Assembly (NCBI RefSeq): GCF_010731775.1
Contig: NZ_AP022590.1
Location: 3,286,001 to 3,350,000 of the forward strand
DNA: 64,000 bases
Direction: 5' to 3'
From: Mycobacterium mantenii
GTDB taxonomy: Bacteria; Actinomycetota; Actinomycetes; Mycobacteriales; Mycobacteriaceae
Below, piece by piece: positions 45,565-55,696 of the stretch (positions are counted from its first letter, which is position 1; the number at the start of each line of letters is the position of its first letter). The notes under the pieces are model-generated. The model did not search any database. It was not told the DNA's origin and saw only the letters and a list, made by a program, of their open reading frames with translations. The translations under genes and the position numbers were made by a program.

Positions 45565-46281
45565 ATGCCCAAGCGCAGCATGATCAAAAAGGCCGCGGTC
45601 GCGCTGGCCGCGCTCACCGCCATGATGATGGTCGCCGGCTGCGGCGGCTCCTCCCCCCAGGCGCGGTCCATCACGGTGACGTTCATCCGGCACGCCCAGT
45701 CGGAGGCCAACGCCAGCGGCACCATCGACACCGAGGTGCCGGGCCCGGGTCTGAGCCCGGAGGGCAAAGGGCAGGCCGAACAGATCGCGCACCAACTGGG
45801 CCGCAAGGACTACGACGCCGTCTACGCCTCCACCATGACCCGGGCGCAGCAGACCGCCGCCCCGCTGGCCGCCGAACTCGGCAAGCAGGTCGAGGTGTTG
45901 CCCGGCGTCCAGGAGATCAACGCCGGCTGGTACAACGGCAAACCGGAGTCGATGGCGAAGTCGACGTACATGTTGGCGCCGGTGAACTGGATCAACGGCG
46001 ACGTGTCCGACAGTATCCCCGGCTCGATCAGCGGCAAAGAGTTCAACGAGCAGTTCACCGCGGCCGTCAACAAGGTCTACAACAGCGGCCACCGTAACCC
46101 GGTGGTGTTCTCGCATCTGAACTCGATCATGGTGTGGACGCTGATGAACGCCCGGAACGCCAAGGACAGCCTGATGAACACCCACCCGATACCCAACACG
46201 GGTCGCGTGGTGATCAGCGGTAACCCGATGACCGGCTGGACGCTGGTCGACTGGGACGGGATCCGCGACTTCCGCAACTGA
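45565..46281 (+). CDS. lpqD: Histidine-phosphatase-fold lipoprotein
   Basis: A 238-residue lipoprotein with a signal peptide ending in the lipobox VAGC (Cys26), then a histidine phosphatase domain. The RHG-type motif is FIRHAQSEAN, with Arg and His in the phosphate pocket. The conserved downstream His is probably in FSHLNSIMVW. The Arg-His pair supports phosphatase activity, yet the substrate is unknown; members range from phosphoglycerate mutases to lipid or sugar phosphatases. Corresponds by place and kind to H37Rv LpqD (Rv3390). It precedes acrA1 with a 41-base gap, in the same direction. Confidence 0.9.
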   Translation: MPKRSMIKKAAVALAALTAMMMVAGCGGSSPQARSITVTFIRHAQSEANASGTIDTEVPGPGLSPEGKGQAEQIAHQLGRKDYDAVYASTMTRAQQTAAPLAAELGKQVEVLPGVQEINAGWYNGKPESMAKSTYMLAPVNWINGDVSDSIPGSISGKEFNEQFTAAVNKVYNSGHRNPVVFSHLNSIMVWTLMNARNAKDSLMNTHPIPNTGRVVISGNPMTGWTLVDWDGIRDFRN

Positions 46282-46322
46282 CCTGCTCAGTCGCGCTTGA
46301 CGGGTGCGGCTACCATTGCTCC

Positions 46323-48335
46323 ATGCGGTATGTCGTTACCGGCGGTACCGGGTTTATTGGTCGCCGCGTCGTGTCTCGTCTTCTGGAATCCCGGCCCGAT
46401 GCGCAGGTGTGGGTGCTGGTGCGACGGCAGTCGCTGGGCCGCTTCGAGCGGCTCGCCGAACACTGGGGTGAGCGGGTCAAGCCGCTGGTCGCCGCGCTGC
46501 CGGAGCTGGAGCTGAGCGACGCGGACATCGCCGAGCTGGGCGAGATCGATCACGTGGTGCACTGTGCGGCGATCTACGACATCACCGCCGGCGAAGCCGA
46601 GCAGCGAGCCAGCAACGTCGAGGGCACCCGCGCGGTGATCGGGCTGGCGCAGCGGCTGGACGCGACGCTGCACCACGTGTCGTCGATCGCCGTGGCGGGT
46701 GATTTCGCCGGCGAATACACCGAGGACGACTTCGACGTGGGCCAGCAGCTGCCGACGCCGTATCACCAGACCAAGTTCGAGGCCGAGCTGCTGGTGCGCG
46801 CGGCGACCGGGCTGCGGCATCGCATCTACCGCCCGGCGGTGGTGGTGGGCGATTCCCGCACCGGCGAGATGGACAAGGTGGACGGGCCGTACTACTTCTT
46901 CGGGGTGCTGGCCAAGCTGGCGGTGCTGCCGTCGCTGACCCCGATCCTGCTGCCGGACACCGGTCGCACCAACATCGTCCCGGTCGACTACGTCGTCGAC
47001 GCGCTGGTCGCGCTAATGCACGCCGAGGGCCGCGACGGGCAGACGTTCCACCTGACCGCCGAGAAAACCATCGGCTTGCGCGGCATCTACCGCGGCGTGG
47101 CCAGGGCGGCCGGGCTGCCGCCGCTGCGCGGGTCGCTGCCGCGTTCGGTGGCCGCCCCGGTGCTCAAGGTGCGCGGGCGCGCCAAGGTGGTGCGCAACAT
47201 GGCGGCCACCCAGCTCGGCATCCCCGCCGAGGTGTTCGACGTCGTCGACCTGGCGCCCACGTTCGTCAGTGAGAAGACTCGGGATGCCCTGCAGGGCACC
47301 GGGATACGCGTTCCGGAGTTTTCCGGCTACGCACCCAAGCTGTGGCGGTACTGGGCGGAGCACCTGGATCCGGATCGCGCGCGCCGCGACGATCCGCAGG
47401 GACCGCTGCAGGGCCGGCACGTCATCATCACCGGCGCGTCCAGCGGCATCGGGCGGGCGGCGGCCGTCGCGATCGCCGAGCGGGGCGCCACCGTGTTCGC
47501 GCTGGCGCGCAACGGCGCGGCGCTGGATGCGCTGGTGGCCGAGATCCGCGCCAACGGCGGTGCCGCCCATGCCTTTACCTGCGATGTGACCGATTCCGCG
47601 TCGGTGGAACACACCGTCAAAGACATTTTGGGACGCTTCGACCACGTCGACTATCTGGTGAACAACGCGGGCCGGTCGATCCGCCGCTCGGTGGTCAACT
47701 CCACCGACCGGCTGCACGATTACGAACGGGTGATGGCGGTCAACTACTTCGGTGCGGTGCGGATGGTGCTGGCGCTGCTACCGCATTGGCGCGAGCGCCG
47801 ATTCGGTCACGTCGTCAACGTGTCGAGCGCCGGGGTGCAGGCACGCAATCCCAAGTACAGCTCCTACCTGCCGACCAAGGCCGCGCTGGACGCGTTCTCG
47901 GACGTGGTGGGTTCGGAGGTGCTGTCCGATCACATCACCTTCACCAACATCCATATGCCGCTGGTGCGCACCCCGATGATCGTGCCGTCGCACCGGCTCA
48001 ACCCGGTGCCGGCGATCAGCCCCGAACGCGCGGCGGCGATGGTGGTGCGCGGCCTGGTGGAGAAGCCGGCCCGCATCGACACGCCCCTGGGCACGCTGGC
48101 CGAAGCCGGCAATTATTTCGCCCCGCGCACTTCGCGGCGGGTTCTGCACCAGCTCTATCTCGGCTATCCCGATTCGGCCGCGGCGCGCGGGGAGACCACC
48201 GAACCGCCGCCGGCGGTGGCTCCGCGGACGGCACGCCGCAAGCCCAGCCGGCCCGTGCGCGCCGTCACCCGGGGCATCCGGACACCCCGGGGCGTCAAGC
48301 GGCTGGTCCGCCTGGTGCCCGGCGTGCACTGGTAG
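46323..48335 (+). CDS. acrA1: Fatty acyl-CoA reductase with two SDR domains
   Basis: A 670-residue fusion. The N-terminal half is an extended SDR/thioester-reductase-like domain (YVVTGGTGFIGRRVVSRLL at residues 3-21, catalytic YHQTK after VSSIAVAG). The C-terminal half is a classical SDR (HVIITGASSGIGRAAAV near 363, NNAGRSIRR, Ser in VNVSSAGV, YLPTK). The family reduces long-chain acyl-CoA to aldehyde and then alcohol, one step per domain. Its neighbours include a cyclopropane mycolate synthase and, upstream, WS/DGAT, so wax-type or meromycolate modification is plausible. A basic Arg/Pro-rich C-terminal tail follows. The TAG stop directly abuts the cmaA1 stop. Confidence 0.93.
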   Translation: MRYVVTGGTGFIGRRVVSRLLESRPDAQVWVLVRRQSLGRFERLAEHWGERVKPLVAALPELELSDADIAELGEIDHVVHCAAIYDITAGEAEQRASNVEGTRAVIGLAQRLDATLHHVSSIAVAGDFAGEYTEDDFDVGQQLPTPYHQTKFEAELLVRAATGLRHRIYRPAVVVGDSRTGEMDKVDGPYYFFGVLAKLAVLPSLTPILLPDTGRTNIVPVDYVVDALVALMHAEGRDGQTFHLTAEKTIGLRGIYRGVARAAGLPPLRGSLPRSVAAPVLKVRGRAKVVRNMAATQLGIPAEVFDVVDLAPTFVSEKTRDALQGTGIRVPEFSGYAPKLWRYWAEHLDPDRARRDDPQGPLQGRHVIITGASSGIGRAAAVAIAERGATVFALARNGAALDALVAEIRANGGAAHAFTCDVTDSASVEHTVKDILGRFDHVDYLVNNAGRSIRRSVVNSTDRLHDYERVMAVNYFGAVRMVLALLPHWRERRFGHVVNVSSAGVQARNPKYSSYLPTKAALDAFSDVVGSEVLSDHITFTNIHMPLVRTPMIVPSHRLNPVPAISPERAAAMVVRGLVEKPARIDTPLGTLAEAGNYFAPRTSRRVLHQLYLGYPDSAAARGETTEPPPAVAPRTARRKPSRPVRAVTRGIRTPRGVKRLVRLVPGVHW

Positions 48336-49223
48336 TCACTTCTGCAGCGTGAACTGGTTGACGTCGATGTATCCGATCCGGAACGCGTCGGCACAACCGG
48401 TCAGGTATTTCATGTACCGCTCGTAGACTTCCTCGGACTGCACCGCGATGGCCTCGTCCTTGTGGGCCTGCAGCGCGGCGGCCCAGATGTCGAGGGTCTT
48501 CGCGTAGTGCGGTTGCAGCGACTGCACGCGGGTCACGGTGAACCCGTTGGCGGTGGCGCGCTCTTCCACCATCGGTATCGACGGCAGCCGCCCGCCCGGG
48601 AAGATCTCGGTGACAATGAATTTGATGAACCGGGCGAAGGTGAACGAGATCGGCATGCCGCGTTCGGCCATCTCGGTCGGGTGCAGCCCGGTGATGGTGT
48701 GCAGCAGCATGACCCCGTCGTCGGGCAGCAGGTCGTGCGCCAGGGTGAAGAACGCGTCGTAACGCTCGTGCCCGAAGTGCTCGAACGCGCCGATGCTGAC
48801 GATCCGGTCGACCGGCTCGTCGAACTTCTCCCAGCCCTCCAGCAGGATCCGCGCCGAACGAGGGCTGCCGGACTTCGCGATCAGCTCCTCGACGTGGTCG
48901 GCCTGGTTGCGGCTCAGGGTGAGGCCGACGACGTTGACGTCGTACTTTTCCATCGCGCGCATCATGGTCGCGCCCCAACCGCAGCCGACGTCGAGTAACG
49001 TCATGCCGGGTTGCAGCCCGAGCTTGCCGAGCGCGAGGTCGATCTTGGCGATCTGCGCCTCTTCCAGCGTCATGTCGTCGCGCTCGAAGTAGGCGCAGCT
49101 GTACGTCTGGGTCGGGTCGAGAAATAGCCGAAAGAACTCGTCCGACAAGTCGTAGTGGGCCTGCACATCGTCGAAGTGCGGCGTTAACTCAGCACCCTCG
49201 GGGGGCTCCGACGTCGTTGGCAT
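48336..49223 (-). CDS. cmaA1: Cyclopropane mycolic acid synthase
   Basis: A 295-residue SAM enzyme that adds a cyclopropane to unsaturated mycolate on its ACP. Motif I is [20 protein letters not shown]. The substrate and active-site elements are [20 protein letters not shown], the [16 protein letters not shown] helix, and [17 protein letters not shown], where the Glu helps hold the bicarbonate-like ion. The terminal [13 protein letters not shown] supports CmaA1-like identity; CmaA2 and MmaA members share most of this, so the precise position of cyclopropanation is inferred from synteny with Rv3392c. It lacks a signal peptide. It starts at ATG 49223. Confidence 0.94.
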   Translation of the reverse strand: MPTTSEPPEGAELTPHFDDVQAHYDLSDEFFRLFLDPTQTYSCAYFERDDMTLEEAQIAKIDLALGKLGLQPGMTLLDVGCGWGATMMRAMEKYDVNVVGLTLSRNQADHVEELIAKSGSPRSARILLEGWEKFDEPVDRIVSIGAFEHFGHERYDAFFTLAHDLLPDDGVMLLHTITGLHPTEMAERGMPISFTFARFIKFIVTEIFPGGRLPSIPMVEERATANGFTVTRVQSLQPHYAKTLDIWAAALQAHKDEAIAVQSEEVYERYMKYLTGCADAFRIGYIDVNQFTLQK

Positions 49224-49250
49224 CGTGCCAGCCTAGTCGCCGAACTGAGT

Positions 49251-50297
49251 ATGTTGGAAACAATGAATTCTCCCGTGTTCGTCGACGTCGATACCGGCGT
49301 GGATGATGCGCTGGCGCTGATGTATTTGCTCGCCAGCTACGACGCCGAAGTGGTCGGTATCGCCTCGACCGGGGGAAACGTTGGGGTAGAGCAGGTTTGC
49401 GAGAACAATCTGGGGTTGCTGGCGCTGTGCGAACGCACCGACATCCCGGTGTCCAAGGGTTCCGGACAGACCCTGAGCGGGCCGATGCGGCTGCCGTCGA
49501 AAGTCCACGGCCCCAGGGGGTTGGGCTATGCCGACCTGCCGCCCGGCGGGCGCGGGCTCGCCGATTACGACTCGGCGAGCGCCTGGGTGCGCGCGGCGCG
49601 GGCCTTTCCCGGTGAGCTCATCGGCGTGGCGACCGGTCCGTTGACCAATCTGGCGCTGGCACTGCGCGCCGAGCCCGAGCTGCCCACCCTGCTGCGCCGG
49701 TTGGTGATCATGGGCGGCTCCTACGACCATCGGGGTAACACCACCGCGGTGGCGGAGTGGAACATCAGCGTGGATCCCGAGGCGGCGGCCGAGGTGCTGG
49801 CGGCCTGGTGTCCGGAAACCGTTGGGCAACAGCGGCTTCCAATCCTGTGCGGCCTGGATCTGACCCGCAAGGTTGCGATGACGCCGGATCACCTCGCGCG
49901 GCTGGCGGCGGCCGCGGAGTCGACGACGACCCAGCTGAGCGAGCACGACGAGCGCGGAACCCGGTCGGCGGCTTCCAACCCGCTGATCCGGGTGATCGAG
50001 GACGCGATGCGGTTCTACCTGGAGGCCTATCACGAACTCGGCCACGGGTATCAGGCACACATGCACGACCCGTTGGCCGCCGCCGTCGCGCTGGATCCCG
50101 GGCTCGTCGCGACGCGTCCGGCCACGGTGGACATCGAACTGACCGGAACCCTGACCCGCGCCATGACGGTGACCGACTGGTCCGATCGTCGAGAACCCAA
50201 CGCACTGATCGGGATTGACGTGGATGCGGCGGGATTCTTCGATCGGTTCATCGAACGGGTGGGGCCCTTTGCCCGTCGGTTGGGGGGTGTGGGATGA
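49251..50297 (+). CDS. iunH: Inosine-uridine nucleoside N-ribohydrolase
   Basis: A 348-residue nucleoside hydrolase. The calcium-binding DVDTGVDDALALMYLL motif lies near residue 10, ATGPLTNLALAL and LVIMGGSYDHRGN form the active-site rim, and a late segment (HELGHGYQAHMHDPLAAAVAL) carries the catalytic His and the second Asp. It releases ribose from purine or pyrimidine nucleosides for salvage. ATG at 49251 or 49263 could start it. Its stop overlaps the next gene by 4 bases. Residues 195-235 are longer than in the H37Rv protein; this may be a lineage feature. Confidence 0.93.
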   Translation: MLETMNSPVFVDVDTGVDDALALMYLLASYDAEVVGIASTGGNVGVEQVCENNLGLLALCERTDIPVSKGSGQTLSGPMRLPSKVHGPRGLGYADLPPGGRGLADYDSASAWVRAARAFPGELIGVATGPLTNLALALRAEPELPTLLRRLVIMGGSYDHRGNTTAVAEWNISVDPEAAAEVLAAWCPETVGQQRLPILCGLDLTRKVAMTPDHLARLAAAAESTTTQLSEHDERGTRSAASNPLIRVIEDAMRFYLEAYHELGHGYQAHMHDPLAAAVALDPGLVATRPATVDIELTGTLTRAMTVTDWSDRREPNALIGIDVDAAGFFDRFIERVGPFARRLGGVG

Positions 50298-50770
50298 GGA
50301 TTCGTGCGATCGAACTGATCCGGGCGGGGTGGGGCGCGGTGCTGCTGGCCGCCCCCGCCGAGGTGCTCGGCCACCTGCACGGGGTGCAAGTCGATCGCAA
50401 GGCGCTCGTCGTCACCCGGATCCTGGGCGCGCGGCATCTGACCCAGGCGCTGCTGTCGGGAGTCGACCCCGGACCGGAGGTGCTGGCGGCCGGGGTCTGG
50501 GTCGACACCGTGCACTCGGCGACCGCACTCGGCCTGGCCGTGGTCGACCGGCGCCGCGCCCGCGGCGGGCTGATCGACGCGGCCGTCGCCGCGTCCTGGG
50601 CGGGGCTGGGCTGGCGCCACCTGAGCGCCGGAAAAGCCCGCACCCAGGGTGTCCGCGGCCGCGACCGGTTGGCCCGCGCGGTCGTCGGCGCCCTGCCAGG
50701 CGGTCGCGGGCTGATGGCGCGAGCGCAGGCGGTGCGTGCCGATAGCGCAGGGCGATCGGCGCCGAGATAG
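50294..50770 (+). CDS. Small conserved hypothetical protein, coupled to iunH
   Basis: A 158-residue protein with two or three weakly hydrophobic stretches ([49 protein letters not shown]) and a basic Gly/Ala/Arg-rich tail. No clear domain is recognised. The start overlaps the iunH stop (ATGA), so it is translated with it. The helical pattern is compatible with a small membrane-associated protein. Confidence 0.7.
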   Translation: MRIRAIELIRAGWGAVLLAAPAEVLGHLHGVQVDRKALVVTRILGARHLTQALLSGVDPGPEVLAAGVWVDTVHSATALGLAVVDRRRARGGLIDAAVAASWAGLGWRHLSAGKARTQGVRGRDRLARAVVGALPGGRGLMARAQAVRADSAGRSAPR

Positions 50771-50874
50771 GCGTCGGGCGCAACGGGGGCAATGGTGGAT
50801 TGTGTTTTGATGATTGGGAGTGGGCTCGACGTCAAGGGTGGTCAGCTCGCATCAAGTGGAAGGTTTCGCGGGGC

Positions 50875-52128
50875 ATGACTGAGCTGGTTACCGGGAAAAC
50901 GCTGCCGAATGTGGTCGTCACTGGCGTTGCCATGACGACCGCGCTGGCAACTGACGCCGAGACCACTTGGAAGCTGTTGCTGGACAAGCAAAGTGGTATC
51001 CGTAAGCTCGAGGATTCGTTCGTCGAGGAGTTCGATCTGCCGGTGCGCATCGGCGGGCACCTGCTGGAGGAGTTCGACGGCGGACTGACGCGCGCCGAAC
51101 GCCACCGGATGGGTTACCTGCAGCAGATGTCGACGGTGTTGGGCCGGCGGGTGTGGGAGAACGCGGGTTCGCCCGAGGTCGACGGCGACCGGCTGATGGT
51201 GTCCATCGGCACGGGCCTGGGGTCCGCCGAGCAGATCGTGTTCAGTTACGACGATTTGCGGGCCCGTGGCATCAAGGGGGTCTCGCCACTGGCGGTGTCG
51301 AAGTACATGCCCGACGGGGCGGCCGTCTCGGTGGCACTGGAGCGGCACGCCAGGGCCGGGGTGATCACCCCGGTGTCGGCGTGCGCGTCGGGATCCGAGG
51401 GGGTGGCGCAGGCCTGGCGCAACATCGTGTTCGGCGAGGCCGACATCGCCATCTGCGGTGGCGTGGAGGTCAGGATCGAGGCGGTCGCGATCGCGGCGTT
51501 CGCCCAGATGCGCATCGTGATGTCGACCAAGAACGACGACCCGGTGGGCGCGTGCCGCCCGTTCGACCGCGACCGCACCGGGTTCGTGTTCGGCGAGGCC
51601 GGCGCGCTGATGGTCATCGAGACCGAGGAACACGCCAAGGCCCGCGGCGCCAACATCCTGGCCCGCATCATGGGCGCCAGCATCACCTCCGACGGCTACC
51701 ACATGGTCGCCCCGGACCCCAACGGCGAACGCGCCGGGCACGCGATGAGCCGCGCCATCCAGCTCGCCGGGCTCAGCCCCTCGGACGTCCACCACGTCAA
51801 CGCCCACGCCACCGGCACCTCGGTCGGTGACGTCGCCGAGGGCAGAGCCATCAACAACGCGCTGGGCGCCAACAAGCCGGCGGTCTACGCCCCCAAAGCC
51901 GCCCTGGGCCACTCGGTGGGTGCGGTCGGCGCCGTGGAATCCATCCTGACCGTGCTCGCGCTGCGCGACCAGGTGGTCCCACCCACGCTCAACCTGGAAA
52001 ACCTCGACCCCGAGATCGACCTGGACGTGGTGGCAGGCAAGCCACGGCCGGGCAACTACGAGTACGCGATCAACAACTCGTTCGGATTCGGCGGACACAA
52101 CGTGGCCATCGCCTTCGGGCGGTACTGA
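50875..52128 (+). CDS. KasB-like beta-ketoacyl-ACP synthase
   Basis: A 417-residue condensing enzyme that elongates meromycolate-type acyl-ACP chains with malonyl-ACP. The Cys-His-His catalytic triad is intact: Cys170 in [10 protein letters not shown], His in [11 protein letters not shown], His in [10 protein letters not shown], with Lys in APKAALGHS. The end [15 protein letters not shown] is typical. The N-terminal opening [22 protein letters not shown] resembles KasB more than KasA. A TTG-start frame reaches back to 50800, but ATG 50875 gives the expected length and places Cys at the usual 170. It is not beside acpM or accD6, unlike the standard kas operon, so it is likely an extra paralog. 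The acceptor range is not inferable. Confidence 0.9.
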   Translation: MTELVTGKTLPNVVVTGVAMTTALATDAETTWKLLLDKQSGIRKLEDSFVEEFDLPVRIGGHLLEEFDGGLTRAERHRMGYLQQMSTVLGRRVWENAGSPEVDGDRLMVSIGTGLGSAEQIVFSYDDLRARGIKGVSPLAVSKYMPDGAAVSVALERHARAGVITPVSACASGSEGVAQAWRNIVFGEADIAICGGVEVRIEAVAIAAFAQMRIVMSTKNDDPVGACRPFDRDRTGFVFGEAGALMVIETEEHAKARGANILARIMGASITSDGYHMVAPDPNGERAGHAMSRAIQLAGLSPSDVHHVNAHATGTSVGDVAEGRAINNALGANKPAVYAPKAALGHSVGAVGAVESILTVLALRDQVVPPTLNLENLDPEIDLDVVAGKPRPGNYEYAINNSFGFGGHNVAIAFGRY

Positions 52129-52199
52129 CGCCGGCATCAGCGGGGGCCGGATCCTGACGCGCTCGTTTGGTGGGTGAACCACGGGGTAAAGCAGCGACT

Positions 52200-53363
52200 A
52201 TGGCTTTCGCCGAGTATCAAAACGAGCTGTACGACCAGTCGCTGTACGGCAATCAGCCGCAGTACCCGATCAGGTTCGAGGAGCTGGAGAAGACGGCGAC
52301 GGCGGCGATGACGCCGAAGGTGCTGGGCTACGTGGCGGGCGGCGCCGGTGACGAGCACACCCAGCGCGCCAACTGCGCGGCCTTCAAGCGGTGGGGGCTG
52401 TACCCGCGCATGGGGATCGCCCCCGAACAGCGCGATATGTCCGTCGAGTTGTTCGGCATGAGGTTTCCGTCGCCGATATTCATGGCACCCATCGGCGTCA
52501 TCGGGGTGTGCGACCCAGACGGCCACGGGGACATGCTCTGCGCGCGGGCCTCGGTCCGCACGGGCGTGCCGTTCTTCGCGGGAACACTATCGGCCGACCC
52601 GATGGAAGACCTCGCCGCCGAACTGGGCGATACGCCGGCGTTTTTCCAGCTGTACACGCCGCCGGACCGCAAGATGGCCGCCAGCCTGGTGCACCGGGCC
52701 GAGGCGGCCGGCTTCAAGGGCATCGCCGTCACCCTCGACACCTGGGTCACCGGCTGGCGCCCCCGCGACCTGAGCGGCGGGAACTACCCGCAGGTGCCCA
52801 GTGGCTGCCTGGCCAACTACACCAGCGATCCGGTCTTTCGCGCCAACCTGAGCCGGGGCGAAGACGCCACCGAGGCGGCGGTGCGCAAGCTGCCGATCTT
52901 CGGTGGGCCGTTCCGCTGGTCCGACCTGGAGTGGCTGCGATCCGAGACCAGCCTGCCGCTGATGGTCAAGGGCATCTGCCATCCCGACGATGTTCGCCGC
53001 GCCAAAGACATTGGTGTGGACGGCATTTACTGCTCCAACCATGGCGGACGGCAGGCCAACGGCGGGCTGCCCTGCTTGGATTGCCTGCCCGGGGTGATCG
53101 AGGCCGCCGAGGGGATGCCGGTGCTGTTCGACTCGGGTGTCCGCGGCGGCGCCGACATCATCAAAGCGCTCGCGCTGGGCGCGACCGCCGTGGGGATCGG
53201 CCGCCCCTACGCCTACGGGCTGGCCATCGGTGGCGTCGACGGCCTCGTGCACGTGCTGCGCTAGCTGCTGGCCGAGGCCGATTTGATCATGGCCGTCGAC
53301 GGATATCCCTCGCTCAAGGACCTGACCCCCGACGCGCTGCGGCGCGTCGAATACGCTCAATGA
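52200..53363 (+). pseudogene. Lactate 2-monooxygenase-like FMN enzyme, interrupted by an in-frame TAG
   Basis: The frame runs 354 codons from ATG 52200 (MAFAEYQNELYDQSLYGN) to TAG at 53262-53264. It then continues 32 more in-frame codons ([20 protein letters not shown] and on) to a TGA at 53361. The extra part matches the C-terminal end of the family, as I recall it ([15 protein letters not shown]), so TCG to TAG is the simplest explanation. The catalytic barrel is intact before the stop: FAPIGV-like MAPIGVIGVCD, SNHGGRQ with the active His and Arg, DSGVRGGADIIKAL and IGRPYAYGLA. The shortened protein lacks only the last helix and tail, which may affect stability or oligomer contacts. A pseudogene or a truncated active enzyme are both possible. 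Confidence 0.8.
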
Positions 53364-53379
53364 CAACGATTTTCGTAGA

Positions 53380-54954
53380 TTATTCGTAGCTGCCCTCCAC
53401 ATACCAGCGCCGCTGGCGATAGCACAGCAGCAGCGCGCGCTCGTTCTCCAGCAACACCTGGGCGCGGGCGGTGCGGCCCTTGCCCAGGTCGGGGTCCCAC
53501 CAACGCTCGTCGACCGGCCAGGGCCCCGACCACCAGCACAGCCGTTCGTCTCGGCCGTGGGCAACCATGCGCGCGGGGTCGGCGGAGAACAGCCCCCGGA
53601 TGGTCACCCGTATCGGGTTTCCTTGGGCGTCAAGCAGTTCCACCGGGTCGTCGAGCAGCACCGCCGGTGACGGCTCGGGCAGCCGGCCGGGCCACGGCAG
53701 CTCGGGATCGGCGCGCGGTACCGGCTCATCGCCGAGCGGGATCAGCGTGATGCGCCCGGCCGGGCCCCGCCCGCCGGACAGCACCGGCACTCGCACCGCC
53801 TCCGGACCGAGCAGACCCTGCACCCGCACCAGGGCGCGGCGGGCCCGCAGCCTGTCCTCCTCGCCCAGGCCGCCCCAGAGCGGCAACTGCAGCGCCTCGG
53901 CGGATACCGCCTCGACCGCCTGCAGCCGCAACCGCGTCACCGCGGCGGTGGGACGCGGATTGCGCGCGGTGCGGCTGCTCAACCAGCCGTCGAGCTGCCA
54001 GCGCACCCGGTCGGCGGTGGCGTCCTCGGTCAACGGCTCGGCGCACCGCCACACCCGGTGCAGTTCTTCGCCGTTGGGGGTGACGGCGTGGATGGCCAGC
54101 CGGGTGCATCCCACGCCGGCGGCCATCAGCGTCTGATGCAACCTGCCGGCCAGTGAGCGCCCGGCGAACGCCGCGGCATCAACCCGGTCGATCGGCGGAT
54201 CGCAGTCCAGCACGGCCTCGAGCTCGGCCGGTGGTTCCCGGCCCGACGGTGGTCGTTCGGGTTCGCCGCGCGCCAACCGGTGTGCGGCCACGCCGTCGGC
54301 GCCGAACCTGGAAGCCACGTCGCTGCGCGCCAGCGCGGCGAACTGCCCGATGGTGCGAATCCCCATCCGCCACAACAGGTCCGTCAGTTCTTCGCGGCCC
54401 GCACCGGACAGGCTCGGCTCGGTGGCGAGTTGGCGGATGGACAGCACCGACAAAAACCTCGCGTCGCCCCCCGGCTCGACGACACGGCCCGCCCGCGCCG
54501 CGAAGACCGCGGTGGACAACTGGTCGGCGATCCCGGCCTGACACTCGGCGCCGGCCACCGCCACCGCATCGATCAGCCGTTCGGCGGCGGTGGCCTCGGA
54601 CCCGAAATAGCGGGCCGCCCCGCGCACCGGCAACACCAGCAGGCCGGGCCGCAGCACCTCGGCGCGAGGCACCAGGTCGTCCACCGCCGCGATCACCGCT
54701 TCGAAGAAGCGGGCGTCGCGGTCCGCGTCGGCGGCGGTGACGTGCAGTTGCGGGCACCGGGCCGCCGCCTCCCGGCGTCGCAGCCCCCGCCGCACTCCCG
54801 CCGCGCGTGCGGCCGACGAGCAGGCGATCACCCGGTTGGCCAACGTGACAGCGATCGGGGTGGAGGCGGACAGGCCCGCGGCCGCCGCCGCCGCGACCGC
54901 GGGCCAATCCATGCACCAGATCGCCAACACCCTTGAACCAGAAGGGGATACCAC
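53380..54954 (-). CDS. imuB: ImuB, Y-family polymerase-like mutasome hub
   Basis: A 524-residue Y-family relative. It brings DnaE2 to the sliding clamp during SOS mutagenesis. The catalytic acidic residues of true polymerases are not conserved in this group; the palm here reads LAIWCMDWPAVAAA, then [15 protein letters not shown]. The clamp-binding motif QLPLWG is at residues 356-361. The C-terminal region (VDERWWDPD, LLLCYRQRRWYVEGSY) is the ImuA'/DnaE2 interaction zone. GTG at 54954 or GTG 54930 can start it. It lies 3 bases downstream of imuA' on the same strand and shares the LexA-regulated promoter. Equivalent to Rv3394c. Confidence 0.94.
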   Translation of the reverse strand: MVSPSGSRVLAIWCMDWPAVAAAAAAGLSASTPIAVTLANRVIACSSAARAAGVRRGLRRREAAARCPQLHVTAADADRDARFFEAVIAAVDDLVPRAEVLRPGLLVLPVRGAARYFGSEATAAERLIDAVAVAGAECQAGIADQLSTAVFAARAGRVVEPGGDARFLSVLSIRQLATEPSLSGAGREELTDLLWRMGIRTIGQFAALARSDVASRFGADGVAAHRLARGEPERPPSGREPPAELEAVLDCDPPIDRVDAAAFAGRSLAGRLHQTLMAAGVGCTRLAIHAVTPNGEELHRVWRCAEPLTEDATADRVRWQLDGWLSSRTARNPRPTAAVTRLRLQAVEAVSAEALQLPLWGGLGEEDRLRARRALVRVQGLLGPEAVRVPVLSGGRGPAGRITLIPLGDEPVPRADPELPWPGRLPEPSPAVLLDDPVELLDAQGNPIRVTIRGLFSADPARMVAHGRDERLCWWSGPWPVDERWWDPDLGKGRTARAQVLLENERALLLCYRQRRWYVEGSYE

Positions 54955-54957
54955 GCT

Positions 54958-55650
54958 TTATCCCGCTCGCGCTCGGGTCATCACCCGTCGTCCCGCACAC
55001 ATCCCGCTGACCTGCAGCCGCACCGCAGCGATCCGGCCGAATCCAGGGACGGGCGGCACCCGATCACCCGGAGTGATGTCATAACCGCAGACCCGGGCGG
55101 CAAGGCGCGTCGGCGCCCCCTGCCAATCGCCGCCGGTGACCAACAGGGTGCAGCCCCTGTTCCGGGCGCGGGCCACCACCGCCCGCGCCCGGGTAGGCGG
55201 CACCCGGCGCCCGCCCAGCCCCAGCACCACCAGATCCATGCCGTCGACGAGCACCGCGGCCACCTCCACCGGATCGGTTCCGGGATCCGGGATCACCGCG
55301 AGCCGGCTCAGGTCCGCCCCCATCTCCGCGGCGGCCAGCAGCCCGATGTCCGGCTGACCGACGATTGCGGCGTTGCCACCGGCCGCCGTGACCGCGGCCA
55401 CCATGCTCAACAACAGCGACCGGGCACCCGAGAGCACCGCGACCGTCCCCCGCGGCACCGGCGCGGGCAGCAGCTCGGCCAGCCACGCCGGGAGCGCCAG
55501 CTGGGACTCCGCGTCCGGCAGCAGGTCCTCGGCGGGCACGGCGGCGGCCGGCCCCCTCTTCCCGGAGATGCTCGCCATCCGTCGGCGAAGCGATTCTAGC
55601 TGTTCAGCACGGGTTTCCTGGCGGTGACTGGAGGCAAAAGCCGCGGTCAT
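54958..55650 (-). CDS. imuA': ImuA', RecA-fold-like mutasome accessory protein
   Basis: A 230-residue protein with a degenerate RecA/SulA-type core ([20 protein letters not shown] in the place of a P-loop, then [15 protein letters not shown]). No canonical Walker A is present, consistent with the non-catalytic accessory role of ImuA'. It works with ImuB and DnaE2. ATG 55650 is followed upstream, after 46 bases, by a LexA box, and imuB starts 3 bases after its stop. It corresponds to Rv3395c. C-terminal residues interact with ImuB in the known system; this was not checked here. Confidence 0.9.
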   Translation of the reverse strand: MTAAFASSHRQETRAEQLESLRRRMASISGKRGPAAAVPAEDLLPDAESQLALPAWLAELLPAPVPRGTVAVLSGARSLLLSMVAAVTAAGGNAAIVGQPDIGLLAAAEMGADLSRLAVIPDPGTDPVEVAAVLVDGMDLVVLGLGGRRVPPTRARAVVARARNRGCTLLVTGGDWQGAPTRLAARVCGYDITPGDRVPPVPGFGRIAAVRLQVSGMCAGRRVMTRARAG

Positions 55651-55696
55651 GACAGCCTCCTATCACCCGCTTTCCGGGAGCTTCCGGGGAGTGTAT

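Noticed and set aside
50800..50874. TTG-started extension of the KasB-like gene
   Set aside because: It does not resemble the start of this family, and ATG 50875 puts the catalytic Cys at 170 as usual.
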